The notes under the pieces: model-generated
Seen by the model: only the letters and a program-made list of their open reading frames with translations
Database searches by the model: none
What the model was told of the DNA's origin: nothing
In this document: in pieces, positions 53,496-62,074 of the stretch
Layout: each line of letters begins with the position of its first letter
Numbering within the stretch: the first letter of the stretch is position 1
Translations under genes and position numbers: made by a program
NCBI GenBank assembly: GCA_023402845.1
Contig: JAEYFP010000004.1
Location: 1 to 64,000, forward strand
Source of the DNA: Bacillota bacterium
GTDB taxonomy: Bacteria; Bacillota; Clostridia; Lachnospirales; Lachnospiraceae
Reading direction: 5' to 3'
Length of the DNA: 64,000 bases

Positions 53496-54914
53496 CTATT
53501 CATTTCGTATCGCCGCAAGCGGACTTAAACGCATTGCTCGAAGCGCCGGGAAAAAGCCCGACACAATACCGACAAGCGTTGCAAAACCGATGGCTACCAA
53601 AGTCAGCCACACCGGGATATAAGAAATTCCGGTGTAATAGGAGTCCATACTCTGCGCCACCGAATTAATGATCGCAGAAACAGCATAGCTTAACAGTGCC
53701 CCCAAAATTCCGCCAAGCAGACCAATATAAGCAGCCTCAAGCAAAAATAAACTTCTGATATTGGAAAGCGAACAACCAAGTACCTTAATGACCCCTATTT
53801 CTTTTGTCCGCTCATAGATCGACATCATCATTGTATTTGCAATGCCGATTGCCGCAACAAAAAGTGAAACCGCACCGATTCCGGCAAGCACTGCCTGAAT
53901 GGATTTGTACTGGTTCTGCATGGATTCCACCCATTCTACATTGCTCTCGGCAATATATCCCATATCGGATATCGCCGTTTGAACCGCGGAAACATCATCC
54001 ATCGAATCCACATCAACATGAATACTCGTATAGTAAATCTGTTTATACGGCTTTCCGTTTTTATTCGTCGGCTGCCCCGGAATTGCTTTGTTTTTGAATA
54101 CTTTCTTTAATTGCGCCTCAAGCGATTCAATTTCACAGTAAATGTTCCAGGAATACTGGTTGTAGCCCGAATCGGATGCAGCGATCGTACCTGCCGCCTC
54201 AACAAAATATTTCTTGGGCGGTTGTTTCGCCGCGGAATCCCCTCCTTCGCTGCCGGAAGTCTGACCCGAGGAGCCCGAACGGAACGAATAATATGCATCC
54301 GTATCAAAGATAACAAAAATGTCATCGTTCATCATGTCAATATCCGGAAGCACACCCGTTTCCCAGTAACTTGCATTTGTCTTGGAATTGGAGAAATTTT
54401 CAAGTATGGCGCTGCCATATAAAAATTTCAGACCCTCACCGGATTTTGGAAGCTCGCCCTCGGCCAGCTCAATTTTCATGTTTTCCAAGCCTTCCTGCGT
54501 CATACCGGTGACACTCATGTTAGCCTCATACACACCATGGCGCAGAATTACACTTGTATCCAGCACCGGAGAAACCACCTTGACATGAGGAAGCTGCCGG
54601 ATCGTTTCCACAACAGTGTCATCCAGATGCTTGACTTCTGCGGCGGCGGACGATGAAGAAGACGCCTCCGCACTACCGGAAGAGCTGCCCGCATAATACA
54701 TGCTGCCGCTTCCTCCTTCTCGTACAGTAACTGTCGTCAACCCGCCATATTCTTCAATTTGCTCAAGTGATGTCTTATTCAAGCCAAGCCCGAGTGAAAT
54801 CATGACCACAATAGAAGCCGTACCGATTACCACTCCGAGTATTGTAAGGAGCGTCCTTACCTTTCTCTTAAACAGACTGCTGCTGCTCATCCTCAGTAAA
54901 TCTATCAGCTTCAT
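53496..54914 (-). CDS. MacB-type ABC transporter permease
   Basis: 472 aa. One N-terminal helix (TLLTILGVVIGTASIVVMISL), a large extracellular MacB-PCD-like domain of about 290 residues with a Ser/Ala/Gly-rich stretch near residues 68-95, then three C-terminal helices of the FtsX type (GIANTMMMSIYERTKEIGVIK). Works with the ATPase at 56422. It has the type VII ABC layout that drives extracellular machinery rather than import. GAGGATG precedes the ATG. Confidence 0.9.
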   Translation of the reverse strand: MKLIDLLRMSSSSLFKRKVRTLLTILGVVIGTASIVVMISLGLGLNKTSLEQIEEYGGLTTVTVREGGSGSMYYAGSSSGSAEASSSSSAAAEVKHLDDTVVETIRQLPHVKVVSPVLDTSVILRHGVYEANMSVTGMTQEGLENMKIELAEGELPKSGEGLKFLYGSAILENFSNSKTNASYWETGVLPDIDMMNDDIFVIFDTDAYYSFRSGSSGQTSGSEGGDSAAKQPPKKYFVEAAGTIAASDSGYNQYSWNIYCEIESLEAQLKKVFKNKAIPGQPTNKNGKPYKQIYYTSIHVDVDSMDDVSAVQTAISDMGYIAESNVEWVESMQNQYKSIQAVLAGIGAVSLFVAAIGIANTMMMSIYERTKEIGVIKVLGCSLSNIRSLFLLEAAYIGLLGGILGALLSYAVSAIINSVAQSMDSYYTGISYIPVWLTLVAIGFATLVGIVSGFFPALRAMRLSPLAAIRNE

Positions 54915-54929
54915 TGAATCATCCTCTTA

Positions 54930-56438
54930 TCAATCCTCGTCTTCCAAATCCTCAATCATAAGCTCCATGTGCTTTTTCTTTTTATTCCTTTTTCGAAGGA
55001 TCAAAAGAACTGCTCCGGCAATGACAAGTACAGCTACGGCCGGAATTACAATCTTCGCCCACAGCGGAAGTCCCGCCGGCTCCATTTCGCCTTCATTCAT
55101 ATCAATCATATCATCCGGCATCTCCTCTACAAACGGTTCACTGACATACAGCGTTGTTTCATATTCCTCGCTTTGCACCTCACCCGCCTCATTCTCATAG
55201 GATACCGTCACGGTAATGATGCCGTCATCCATCGTGGCTGCCGCACCTGTTACCATTGTATCAACATTGCCCGTCGCACCGGAATCCAAGTTTCCGACAA
55301 ACGTATCGCCGCCTGTAATAGAATCACCTGCAAAAGATGCCTTTACATTATACAGCTTAGTTTTTCCTGTATTATAAATGCTGAACATGATGTTGGACTC
55401 TCCGCCTACTTCAATGCTGCTTGGCATCACCTCAAATGTACTGATATCAAAACGGGATTCTTGCTGCACCGGAATGGATACACTTCCCTCTGCGGTATAA
55501 GGATTATTTTTTTCATCCTCATACAGCATCGCCAGCTTCATCACATAGGGTTTCTGCGCTAAATCGGCTTTGGCCGTAAACTGCATTTCAATGTCGGCGA
55601 CACCGTTTTTAGGTATCGAGGAAAAATACGCAGTATTGGAGCCGGAGGTTGGCAGGAATGACGAATACGAAGAGTCCGTATCCTTCCCCTCCACCGTCGC
55701 CGTCAGATTGATCTCCACGTTGCTGACGGAAGTTTCCGCCGATGTATTTTTCAGATGTACAATCAAATCAAAGTCCTGACCGGCCTTTACCTCCTCCGGA
55801 TTCGTTTCAAATCCGGTAACAATAATTCTCGGCGTGGATGCCGCCAGCTTCTCATCCGTATTTCTATTTGCTGCGCCCTCTTTGCCTACGCACTTTACAA
55901 AAGTAGAGATCGTACACGTTCCCTGATTGCACACTTCATCTGTATATAAGATTTCGAACTTCAAGTCATAATAGCCGTTTAGTACGTCGTCTCTTGTCTG
56001 GAATGTCCAAAAAAGGGTCTTTGTACGGTTTTTGACATCCGGATCCTGATTGGAGCCGACAAGATAATCCAGTGTCAGCGTATAGTTGGACTGCGTGATT
56101 TCAAACGGATAATCCGCCGTCTTACCGCTGATGACCGGCGTGATAATTACATCCTTGATATTATACGGTGTCATATTCACGATCGGCAGGGCAACAATAA
56201 CCGTCTCTCCATGTGTAGCTACCGGCGTCAGCCAAGTGTTTCCCGGCTTGACATATTCAGAGGAGGAATAGATGCCGCTGTAATTTGTGGAGCCGGAGCC
56301 GGAACTGGTATTCTCTGTTGAATCCCCGGAAACTGTCTCGGCCGACACCTGCTGCGGAGAAATCCTGACTGTTGAAAAGCTCACAACCAACATTGCGGAT
56401 ACCGCAGCTAACACTACTCTTCTAATCCCGTTCCTCAT
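54930..56438 (-). CDS. Exported membrane-anchored CARDB-like protein
   Basis: 502 aa from the ATG at 56438 (GGGAGGAGC upstream). Signal peptide (residues 1-34), then three or so immunoglobulin-like CARDB/NEW3-type domains (for example ISTFEVMPSSIEVGGESNI; IIVTGFETNPEEVKAGQDF), and a C-terminal transmembrane helix (IVIPAVAVLVIAGAVLLIL) with a lysine-rich tail. It sits where Gram-negative systems carry the MacA adaptor and may be the extracellular partner of this transporter. Overlaps the ATPase gene by 17 bases. Confidence 0.82.
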   Translation of the reverse strand: MRNGIRRVVLAAVSAMLVVSFSTVRISPQQVSAETVSGDSTENTSSGSGSTNYSGIYSSSEYVKPGNTWLTPVATHGETVIVALPIVNMTPYNIKDVIITPVISGKTADYPFEITQSNYTLTLDYLVGSNQDPDVKNRTKTLFWTFQTRDDVLNGYYDLKFEILYTDEVCNQGTCTISTFVKCVGKEGAANRNTDEKLAASTPRIIVTGFETNPEEVKAGQDFDLIVHLKNTSAETSVSNVEINLTATVEGKDTDSSYSSFLPTSGSNTAYFSSIPKNGVADIEMQFTAKADLAQKPYVMKLAMLYEDEKNNPYTAEGSVSIPVQQESRFDISTFEVMPSSIEVGGESNIMFSIYNTGKTKLYNVKASFAGDSITGGDTFVGNLDSGATGNVDTMVTGAAATMDDGIITVTVSYENEAGEVQSEEYETTLYVSEPFVEEMPDDMIDMNEGEMEPAGLPLWAKIVIPAVAVLVIAGAVLLILRKRNKKKKHMELMIEDLEDED

Positions 56439-57189
56439 TTTTATGCTCCTCCCGAATCTGATTACCTGATTGCACATCTGTTTCCAGATGTCTGTTTTCT
56501 TCTATACTCACTATTTTCCCGTCAATAATCCGAAATATGCGGTCTGCATAAGAGGCGAGATGATTGTCATGCGTAACCATAACAAGCGTCTGATTCTGCT
56601 CCCTGACAACCTGCTGCATCAGATGCAGCACTTCTACAGACGTGTTGGAATCGAGGTTACCCGTAGGCTCGTCCGCAAAGATAATTTCCGGCTTTACGAC
56701 AAGTGCCCGTGCTACTCCAACCCTTTGCTGCTGCCCGCCCGACATCTGCGTCGGCTTATGAAGGGCATGTTTTTTCAATCCGACAAGCTTTAACGTATCC
56801 ATCGCAAGCTTATTGCGCTCTTTTTTCCGCATTCCCCGGAATGTGAGCGGCAGTGCCACATTTTCCACTGCATTCATCGTACCTAATAAATTAAAAGACT
56901 GGAAAATAAAACCGACATGCTCCCTTCGGAATCTTACAAGTTGGGATTCATTCATAAGCTCTATATGATTTCCGGCTATGACAACCTCACCTCTTGTTGG
57001 CTTTTCCAAACCGGCCAGCATATTCAAAAGTGTCGACTTTCCCGAACCGGAAGTACCCACGATCGCACAAAACTCACCCTTATAGATCGTAAAATCAACG
57101 CCGTTTAATGCCTTGACCTTTGTCTCCCCGACAAGGTATATTTTTTTTAAGCTTTTCACCTGTATGACAGGTATTTTTTTCTGCCCCAC
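56422..57189 (-). CDS. MacB/LolD-type ABC transporter ATPase
   Basis: 255 aa from a GTG at 57189 with CGGGAG six bases upstream; a TTG at 57246 in the same frame is less likely. Walker A GTSGSGKST, signature MSGGQQQRVGVARAL, Walker B IIFADEPTGNLDSN, VTHDNHLASYADR. LolD/MacB group. Extra C-terminal charged tail. First gene of the three-gene operon ATPase-CARDB-permease. Confidence 0.92.
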   Translation of the reverse strand: MGQKKIPVIQVKSLKKIYLVGETKVKALNGVDFTIYKGEFCAIVGTSGSGKSTLLNMLAGLEKPTRGEVVIAGNHIELMNESQLVRFRREHVGFIFQSFNLLGTMNAVENVALPLTFRGMRKKERNKLAMDTLKLVGLKKHALHKPTQMSGGQQQRVGVARALVVKPEIIFADEPTGNLDSNTSVEVLHLMQQVVREQNQTLVMVTHDNHLASYADRIFRIIDGKIVSIEENRHLETDVQSGNQIREEHKNEERD

Positions 57190-57345
57190 TGATTTCTCCC
57201 GCTCATCATGTCTTTCGCCATTACCTTGAATGACTTCGTAATTCAACTGCCTTAGCGATATAATGTCTTACGCCATTATATCATGAAATACCAAATTTTG
57301 AACAGCCTGGCCTCAAAACAATTCTTAATAATTTATGAAGCAAGG

Positions 57346-57398
57346 TTACTGTTCACACAGCAGCTTAATATTTGCTGTTAAGCTGTGTAAGTAAGAAT
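57346..57398. repeat. Repeat fragment in the 57190-57516 gap
   Basis: GTTACTGTTCAC (57346-57357) is shared with the element at 42062-42186. It runs into a hairpin formed by ACACAGCAGCTTAA and TTAAGCTGTGT with a three-base bulge, and then GAATTTCCT (57388-57396), which resembles one arm of the palindrome at 48332. Nothing else supported in this gap. Confidence 0.5.
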
Positions 57399-57516
57399 TT
57401 CCTCTACGAAAAGCCTGCCCTTTTCGACATTTTCTATAGCAGGGAAATGCAGGGAGGAACTTGTCCGCAGTCATTGCAGGATACAGTGTGATGATAGCTG
57501 CTGAAAAGAGACACAT

Positions 57517-58179
57517 TTATTTTCTTTTTCCAAATCCTTTTTCGGGCGCCCATTCGCAAACACCACCGATTGTATATCTGCAGTTGCAGCATTCGTCGCC
57601 GTCTCCTAATGTTTTTGTACGTTCAAATCCGGAATGGAGATATGCACCGATCATATAATCCACACGGCAAACTGCCGGAAAAATTCCGAGAGCATCAAAA
57701 TCCGCGGCAAGAGTCCTCATGCCGCAGCGTTCAATATTTATACCGAAATGTGTGTTGTCCTCCGGCAAAAATTTGATCAAATAATCGTAGGGGTGAACCG
57801 CTCCGGCTTCCATACATTTTTCATGAAGCGGAGCTTTTTTCCTGAAGGCATCCAGATATTGCTTTCCGTAAGCACTGCGTGCAAATCCAGGTATCACTGT
57901 GATAATCTTCTCATTCATCAGCCACAGGATTTTTTCAATATCCTCTTTACTTAAACCCAAGTCACAAGCGGCTTTATACCAGGCAATATACGCCGGTCCA
58001 AAAGCATAATTAAATGCAAACAGCGACTTTCCAATATCCGGCGTTTTCCCTGCAATCGCCTTAAAATACTTCCTCGATGCGGCATAAAAACTCCTTTGAA
58101 ATTCCTTGCTGTACCGTTTTTTGACAGTACCTTTTGAACGCGCCATGCCAACTTTAAAAATCAACCTATGTACATTCAT
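57517..58179 (-). CDS. L-2-amino-thiazoline-4-carboxylate hydrolase-like protein
   Basis: 220 aa from the ATG at 58179 (GGGGG eight bases upstream). All-helical N-terminal part, then a small beta domain ending DGDECCNCRYTIGG, which fits the ATC-hydrolase-like family (PF14196-type) as I recall it. Members in gut Firmicutes are mostly uncharacterised, so the enzymatic name is uncertain. Single-gene unit. Confidence 0.65.
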   Translation of the reverse strand: MNVHRLIFKVGMARSKGTVKKRYSKEFQRSFYAASRKYFKAIAGKTPDIGKSLFAFNYAFGPAYIAWYKAACDLGLSKEDIEKILWLMNEKIITVIPGFARSAYGKQYLDAFRKKAPLHEKCMEAGAVHPYDYLIKFLPEDNTHFGINIERCGMRTLAADFDALGIFPAVCRVDYMIGAYLHSGFERTKTLGDGDECCNCRYTIGGVCEWAPEKGFGKRK

Positions 58180-58400
58180 TTTCTGTTCCCCCTTCATTTG
58201 AATGATTCAATTCATGGGCCGGCACGTTTGGGAGCTTTAGGAAAAACCAGTTCTGCAATCGCTTTCATTTATCTTCCCCATCTAATAAAAATAATAACAA
58301 ATTTTATATTTTTTTACTACCATTTTTTGATCCATATAAAATTCCTGTGAAGAACTGTATCATGCGTTTGGAGTCAAAAACTTCACATTATAAATAGAAA

Positions 58401-58436
58401 GAAAAAAGCCTTCAAATCTTTTGACTTGAAGGCTTT
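58401..58436 (-). terminator. glyA terminator
   Basis: Perfect 11-bp stem (58405-58415 with 58426-58436, AAAGCCTTCAA) with a 10-base loop and six Ts on the minus strand, 40 bases after the glyA stop. The rest of 58180-58474 is AT-rich without a gene. Confidence 0.88.
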
Positions 58437-58474
58437 ATTCCATCCATTTATTCTCACATTTTCCCCTGCGTTAA

Positions 58475-59713
58475 TTAAAGCAGAGGATATTTTTTTGTCA
58501 GTTCCCCGACAATCGACCTTGCCTGAGGCACCGCTTCCTCTCCGCCCTTCACGACAAGCGCGATCGCTTCTGCGATCCGGTCCATATCAGCTGTGTTCAT
58601 ACCACGTGAGGTAACAGCCGGTGTGCCAAGCCTGATGCCGCTCGTCACAAACGGAGACTGCGGATCATTCGGAACCGTATTTTTGTTTGCGGTAATATAC
58701 GCCTCATCAAGCAGCTTTTCGACTGACTTGCCGGTCAGGTTCAGGGATCTTAAATCGAGCAGCATCAAATGATTGTCCGTACCTCCCGAAACGATGTCCA
58801 GACCTCTGCTCAAAAGTCCCTTCGCAAGCGCCTGCGCATTATCCACTACATTTTTACCGTACTCTTTAAACTCCGGAGAAAGCGCTTCCTTAAAGCAAAC
58901 GGCCTTTGCCGCGATAACGTGCATCAGCGGGCCGCCCTGAATACCGGGAAAAATTGCTTTGTTGAAATTAAACTTATCCGCAGCCTCCTGATTACAGAGA
59001 ATCAGGCCGCCACGCGGTCCGCGCAGCGTCTTGTGCGTTGTCGTTGTAACGACATCCGCATATGGGAACGGACTTTCATGATAACCCGAAGCAACCAGTC
59101 CCGCAATATGTGCGATATCCACCATCAAATAAGCCCCGACTTCGTCGCAAATTTCACGGAATTTCTTGAAATCCAGCTTTCTCGCATATGCACTTGCACC
59201 TGCAAGAATCATCTTAGGCCTGCATTCCAATGCGATTTCGCGCACCTTGTCATAATCAATAAAGCCCGCGTCATTCACACCGTAATGAACGCAATGGAAA
59301 TACTTCCCTGACATATTGACCGGTGAGCCGTGAGAAAGATGTCCGCCGTGATCAAGATTCATGCCCATAAATGTATCCCCCGGCTCAAGCATCGCAAAGA
59401 ATACCGCCATGTTTGCCTGTGCGCCCGAATGAGGCTGTACATTTGCATAATCGCAATGGAATAATTCCTTTGCACGTTCTCTTGCAAGCTCTTCCACGAT
59501 GTCCACACATTCACAGCCGCCATAATAACGCTTTCCTGGATAGCCCTCCGCATATTTATTTGTCAGCGGACTTCCCATCGCTGCCATGACTGCCTTGCTC
59601 ACCCAGTTTTCCGATGCGATCAGCTCGATATGGCTGTTCTGTCTTTCCTGCTCCTTTACGATCGCTTCCGCGACCTCGGGATCGACCGTTTTCACTTCCT
59701 CCAATGAATACAT
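58475..59713 (-). CDS. glyA: Serine hydroxymethyltransferase
   Basis: 412 aa from the ATG at 59713 (GGAGG upstream). Converts serine and tetrahydrofolate to glycine and methylene-THF, feeding ThyA and purine synthesis. IELIASENWVSKAVM and NKYAEGYPGKRYYGG at the N-terminus; VVTTTTHKTLRGPRGG holds the PLP lysine. Single-gene unit with promoter at 59806-59834 and terminator at 58401-58436. No glycine riboswitch recognised. Confidence 0.96.
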   Translation of the reverse strand: MYSLEEVKTVDPEVAEAIVKEQERQNSHIELIASENWVSKAVMAAMGSPLTNKYAEGYPGKRYYGGCECVDIVEELARERAKELFHCDYANVQPHSGAQANMAVFFAMLEPGDTFMGMNLDHGGHLSHGSPVNMSGKYFHCVHYGVNDAGFIDYDKVREIALECRPKMILAGASAYARKLDFKKFREICDEVGAYLMVDIAHIAGLVASGYHESPFPYADVVTTTTHKTLRGPRGGLILCNQEAADKFNFNKAIFPGIQGGPLMHVIAAKAVCFKEALSPEFKEYGKNVVDNAQALAKGLLSRGLDIVSGGTDNHLMLLDLRSLNLTGKSVEKLLDEAYITANKNTVPNDPQSPFVTSGIRLGTPAVTSRGMNTADMDRIAEAIALVVKGGEEAVPQARSIVGELTKKYPLL

Positions 59714-59805
59714 CTCGTACCTCCGTCTGTCTTTTATGATTTTATAATACCGCAGCCATTCACTTTCACGACTCTGAATAGCTGCTTTTGCTAAGCGTTT
59801 TATCA

Positions 59806-59834
59806 ATTATATAGTAAAATTAAGAAAAACTCAA
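59806..59834 (-). promoter_or_regulatory. Putative glyA promoter
   Basis: Minus strand TTGAGT (59829-59834), 17 bases, TATAAT (59806-59811), about 90 bases before the glyA start. Confidence 0.68.
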
Positions 59835-59863
59835 TAAACTTTAAAAAACTTCATAAATCTTTC

Positions 59864-59892
59864 TTGTTATTCTTATTCTTGTGTAGTAAACT
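59864..59892 (+). promoter_or_regulatory. Putative lipid kinase gene promoter
   Basis: Plus strand TTGTTA (59864-59869), 17 bases, TAAACT (59887-59892), about 100 bases before the lipid kinase start. A short GGTATTTT/AAAATACC inverted repeat follows at 59911-59934. Confidence 0.5.
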
Positions 59893-59990
59893 TACTTTGT
59901 GAATATCGGGGTATTTTTACAAATGCCAAAATACCGGCCATGATATGTAGTTTTCGTGTCAGGCGGTGAAACGGATGGGAGATTTACTGC

Positions 59991-60908
59991 ATGCTGCATT
60001 TTATTGTAAATCCGGCTTCAAGCACCGGATATGGGAAGAAAATCTGGAAAGAAACGGAAGTCAAGCTTACAGAAACGAATACGGCCTATAAGCTTTATCT
60101 GACGACAGGAGCCGGTTCTGCCAAACAGTATGCAGCAGAAATCACCGCCTCAGACGAGCCGGTCATTCTTGTTGTGCTGGGCGGTGACGGCACAATCAAT
60201 GAAGTGCTGACCGGCATCCGCGATTTCAGCCTAGTGACACTCGGCTACATACCCGCCGGCTCCAGCAATGATTTGGCAAGAGATCTGATGCTCACCACTG
60301 ATCCCAAAAGTGCTTTGTCATACATCCTGCATCCGAAGGAATATGCTTATATGGACATCGGAATCATCAAATATCAGGATGGGGAGAAAAATTTCGGTGT
60401 CAGTACCGGAATTGGCTTTGATGCCGCCATCTGTCATGAGGCTCTGCATTCAAATATCAAGAATTTTTTAAATAGACTGCATCTCGGTAAGCTGACCTAT
60501 GTCGGCATCGCCCTCAAGCAGCTGGCCAGAACGAAAAAACAGGGCTGCACGATTATTTTAGATGATACTAGAAAAATACGCCTGGACCGTTTTTATTTTG
60601 TCACGTGTATGATACATAAGTACGAGGGCGGCGGCTTTATGTTCTGTCCCGATGCGGATTATAAGGACGGCATACTAAATGTTTGTGCCGCCGGTAATTT
60701 TTCCAAACTGAAAGCACTGCGTATCCTTCCTACTGCTTACAAAGGAAAGCATACCCGCTTTCAGGGCATCACAACCTATCAGGCAAAAAAAGTAACAATT
60801 ATCACGGATATTCCCCGTCCGGTTCATGCAGACGGAGAATCCTGCGGAATCCAGTCGTTTATTACGATGACACAGGAACTAAAACAGCTTCGCGTCATTA
60901 TTAGATAA
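59991..60908 (+). CDS. Diacylglycerol kinase-family lipid kinase
   Basis: 305 aa. VVLGGDGTINEVLTGI (residues 61-76) is the nucleotide-binding GGDGT loop, IPAGSSNDLARDL follows, and GGGFMFCPDADYKDGILNV lies in the C-terminal beta domain: the YegS/DgkB/BmrU family. Phosphorylates a diacylglycerol-like lipid. Followed 43 bases later by a PAP2 phosphatase, so the two may run opposite reactions in lipid recycling. GGGAG precedes the ATG. Confidence 0.9.
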   Translation: MLHFIVNPASSTGYGKKIWKETEVKLTETNTAYKLYLTTGAGSAKQYAAEITASDEPVILVVLGGDGTINEVLTGIRDFSLVTLGYIPAGSSNDLARDLMLTTDPKSALSYILHPKEYAYMDIGIIKYQDGEKNFGVSTGIGFDAAICHEALHSNIKNFLNRLHLGKLTYVGIALKQLARTKKQGCTIILDDTRKIRLDRFYFVTCMIHKYEGGGFMFCPDADYKDGILNVCAAGNFSKLKALRILPTAYKGKHTRFQGITTYQAKKVTIITDIPRPVHADGESCGIQSFITMTQELKQLRVIIR

Positions 60909-60951
60909 ACAGCTATTTATGAGGGGAATCATAATTAAGAGGTGAACTATT

Positions 60952-61668
60952 ATGAAAAATGATTTGAGGAAAGCATGGCTTAAGCTGAAAGGGTTTTCGC
61001 CTAAGAGCTTTTTTATGGCATACCGGTATGGGTTGATCATTCCGCTATACGCTGCCATCTATCTTCCCTGGTTTTTCTATCTGGAGGAAAAGGTCACAAG
61101 ACGCTATCACATCATTCATATGGCAATTGACGATTACATTCCGTTTTGCGAAGCATTCGTCATCCCATACTATATGTGGTTTGTGTATATGCTCATAGCA
61201 GTCTTTCTATGCATGCTGACAAGTAAGGCATCGTTTCTGCGAACTTTTTTCTTTTTGTCGTGCGGCATGACGATCTTCCTCATCGTCTCCACAATTTTTC
61301 CTAACGGACATCACCTGCGGCCGGCTGTATTTGCGCGTGACAATTTCCTGACGGATATGGTGAAGGGACTGTATGCCATTGATACGCCGACAAACCTGTT
61401 TCCGAGCATTCATGTATATAATTCCATCGGCTCCCACCTTGCGATTGCAACCAATGAAACTCTCCGCAAAAGAAAATGGCTGAAAAACAGTTCTCTCGTT
61501 TTATGTATTTCCATCATTTTATCGACAGTATTTCTAAAACAGCATTCCATGTTTGATGTCATTACCGCACTTGGCCTCGCCGTTGTAATGTATCCTGTGG
61601 CCTATCGGATTGATTATGCTGCCTGGGCAGATCGCAGACGCCGGGAAAAGGAACATGCAGGAGCGTAA
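60952..61668 (+). CDS. PAP2-family membrane phosphatase
   Basis: 238 aa with about six helices. Phosphatase motifs: HHLRPAVFARDN (motif 1-like), LFPSIHVYNSIGSH (motif 2, PSIH), KQHSMFDVITALG (motif 3, His and Asp). The order and spacing fit the PAP2/inositolphosphotransferase-like group of Firmicutes. Probably removes phosphate from a lipid or lipid carrier, consistent with the adjacent lipid kinase. AGAGGTGAA precedes the ATG. Confidence 0.87.
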   Translation: MKNDLRKAWLKLKGFSPKSFFMAYRYGLIIPLYAAIYLPWFFYLEEKVTRRYHIIHMAIDDYIPFCEAFVIPYYMWFVYMLIAVFLCMLTSKASFLRTFFFLSCGMTIFLIVSTIFPNGHHLRPAVFARDNFLTDMVKGLYAIDTPTNLFPSIHVYNSIGSHLAIATNETLRKRKWLKNSSLVLCISIILSTVFLKQHSMFDVITALGLAVVMYPVAYRIDYAAWADRRRREKEHAGA

Positions 61669-61700
61669 CAGGCGCATCCAGATATAAAAAGATATAAAAC

Positions 61701-61735
61701 AAAAGGGTATCCGGTTGATTTCGGAATACCCTTTT
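61701..61735. terminator. Bidirectional terminator after the PAP2 gene
   Basis: AAAAGGGTAT and ATACCCTTTT with inner CCG/CGG form a near-perfect stem (61701-61713 with 61722-61735). T-rich on both strands; it could end both the PAP2 gene and the small minus-strand gene at 61791-61916. Confidence 0.75.
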
Positions 61736-61790
61736 ACTATTTGCAGCAACATTTTCTTTACCGGCCAAAACACCCCTGCCGGATATCGTT

Positions 61791-61916
61791 TCATTTTGCA
61801 GTATGCCTGCTCATCATTTTTACATAGCCGTACAGCAATACGGCACATACGGCTACGCCTGCCGTTTCAGCTCCCAACACCTGTAGGGTCTCTTCCAAAA
61901 ACAGTACCACGTTCAT
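61791..61916 (-). CDS. Small membrane peptide, 41 aa
   Basis: Read by hand. ATG at 61914-61916 with an ideal AAGGAGG nine bases upstream, stop TGA at 61791-61793. Translation starts MNVVLFLEETLQVLGAETAG and ends VKMMSRHTAK; residues 17-31 form one hydrophobic helix. It stands in a 400-base gap between two terminators, oriented like the LysR gene to its right. No family recognised. Small hydrophobic peptides of this type may be toxins, regulators of transporters, or phage-derived; nothing decides here. Confidence 0.6.
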   Translation of the reverse strand: MNVVLFLEETLQVLGAETAGVAVCAVLLYGYVKMMSRHTAK

Positions 61917-62025
61917 TGTCCGTTTCCTCCTTTTTATGACCATGTTCAAACTTTTGCAATTCGGGATCTGCTGTATCTTTACTATTTAAACAATATCAAA
62001 AAAGAGTATTGCACGGAAATATAAA

Positions 62026-62063
62026 TAAAAAACGGTGCCATATAAGTTTTTATATGACACCGT
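62026..62063 (-). terminator. Terminator of the LysR gene
   Basis: ACGGTGCCATATAA (62032-62045) and TTATATGACACCGT (62050-62063) pair with one mismatch; the minus strand then has six Ts. It begins 12 bases after the LysR stop. Confidence 0.88.
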
Positions 62064-62074
62064 AACCACTTTCC

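Noticed and set aside
59714..59990. Glycine or other riboswitch before glyA
   Set aside because: The leader between promoter and start is short and no aptamer pattern is seen.
61534..61848. 104-codon minus-strand frame opposite the PAP2 gene end
   Set aside because: It runs across the bidirectional terminator and has no ribosome site; the PAP2 motifs on the plus strand are clear.
61791..61916. Calling the 41-residue peptide a toxin of a toxin-antitoxin pair
   Set aside because: No antitoxin gene or antisense promoter could be identified, so only the peptide itself is reported.
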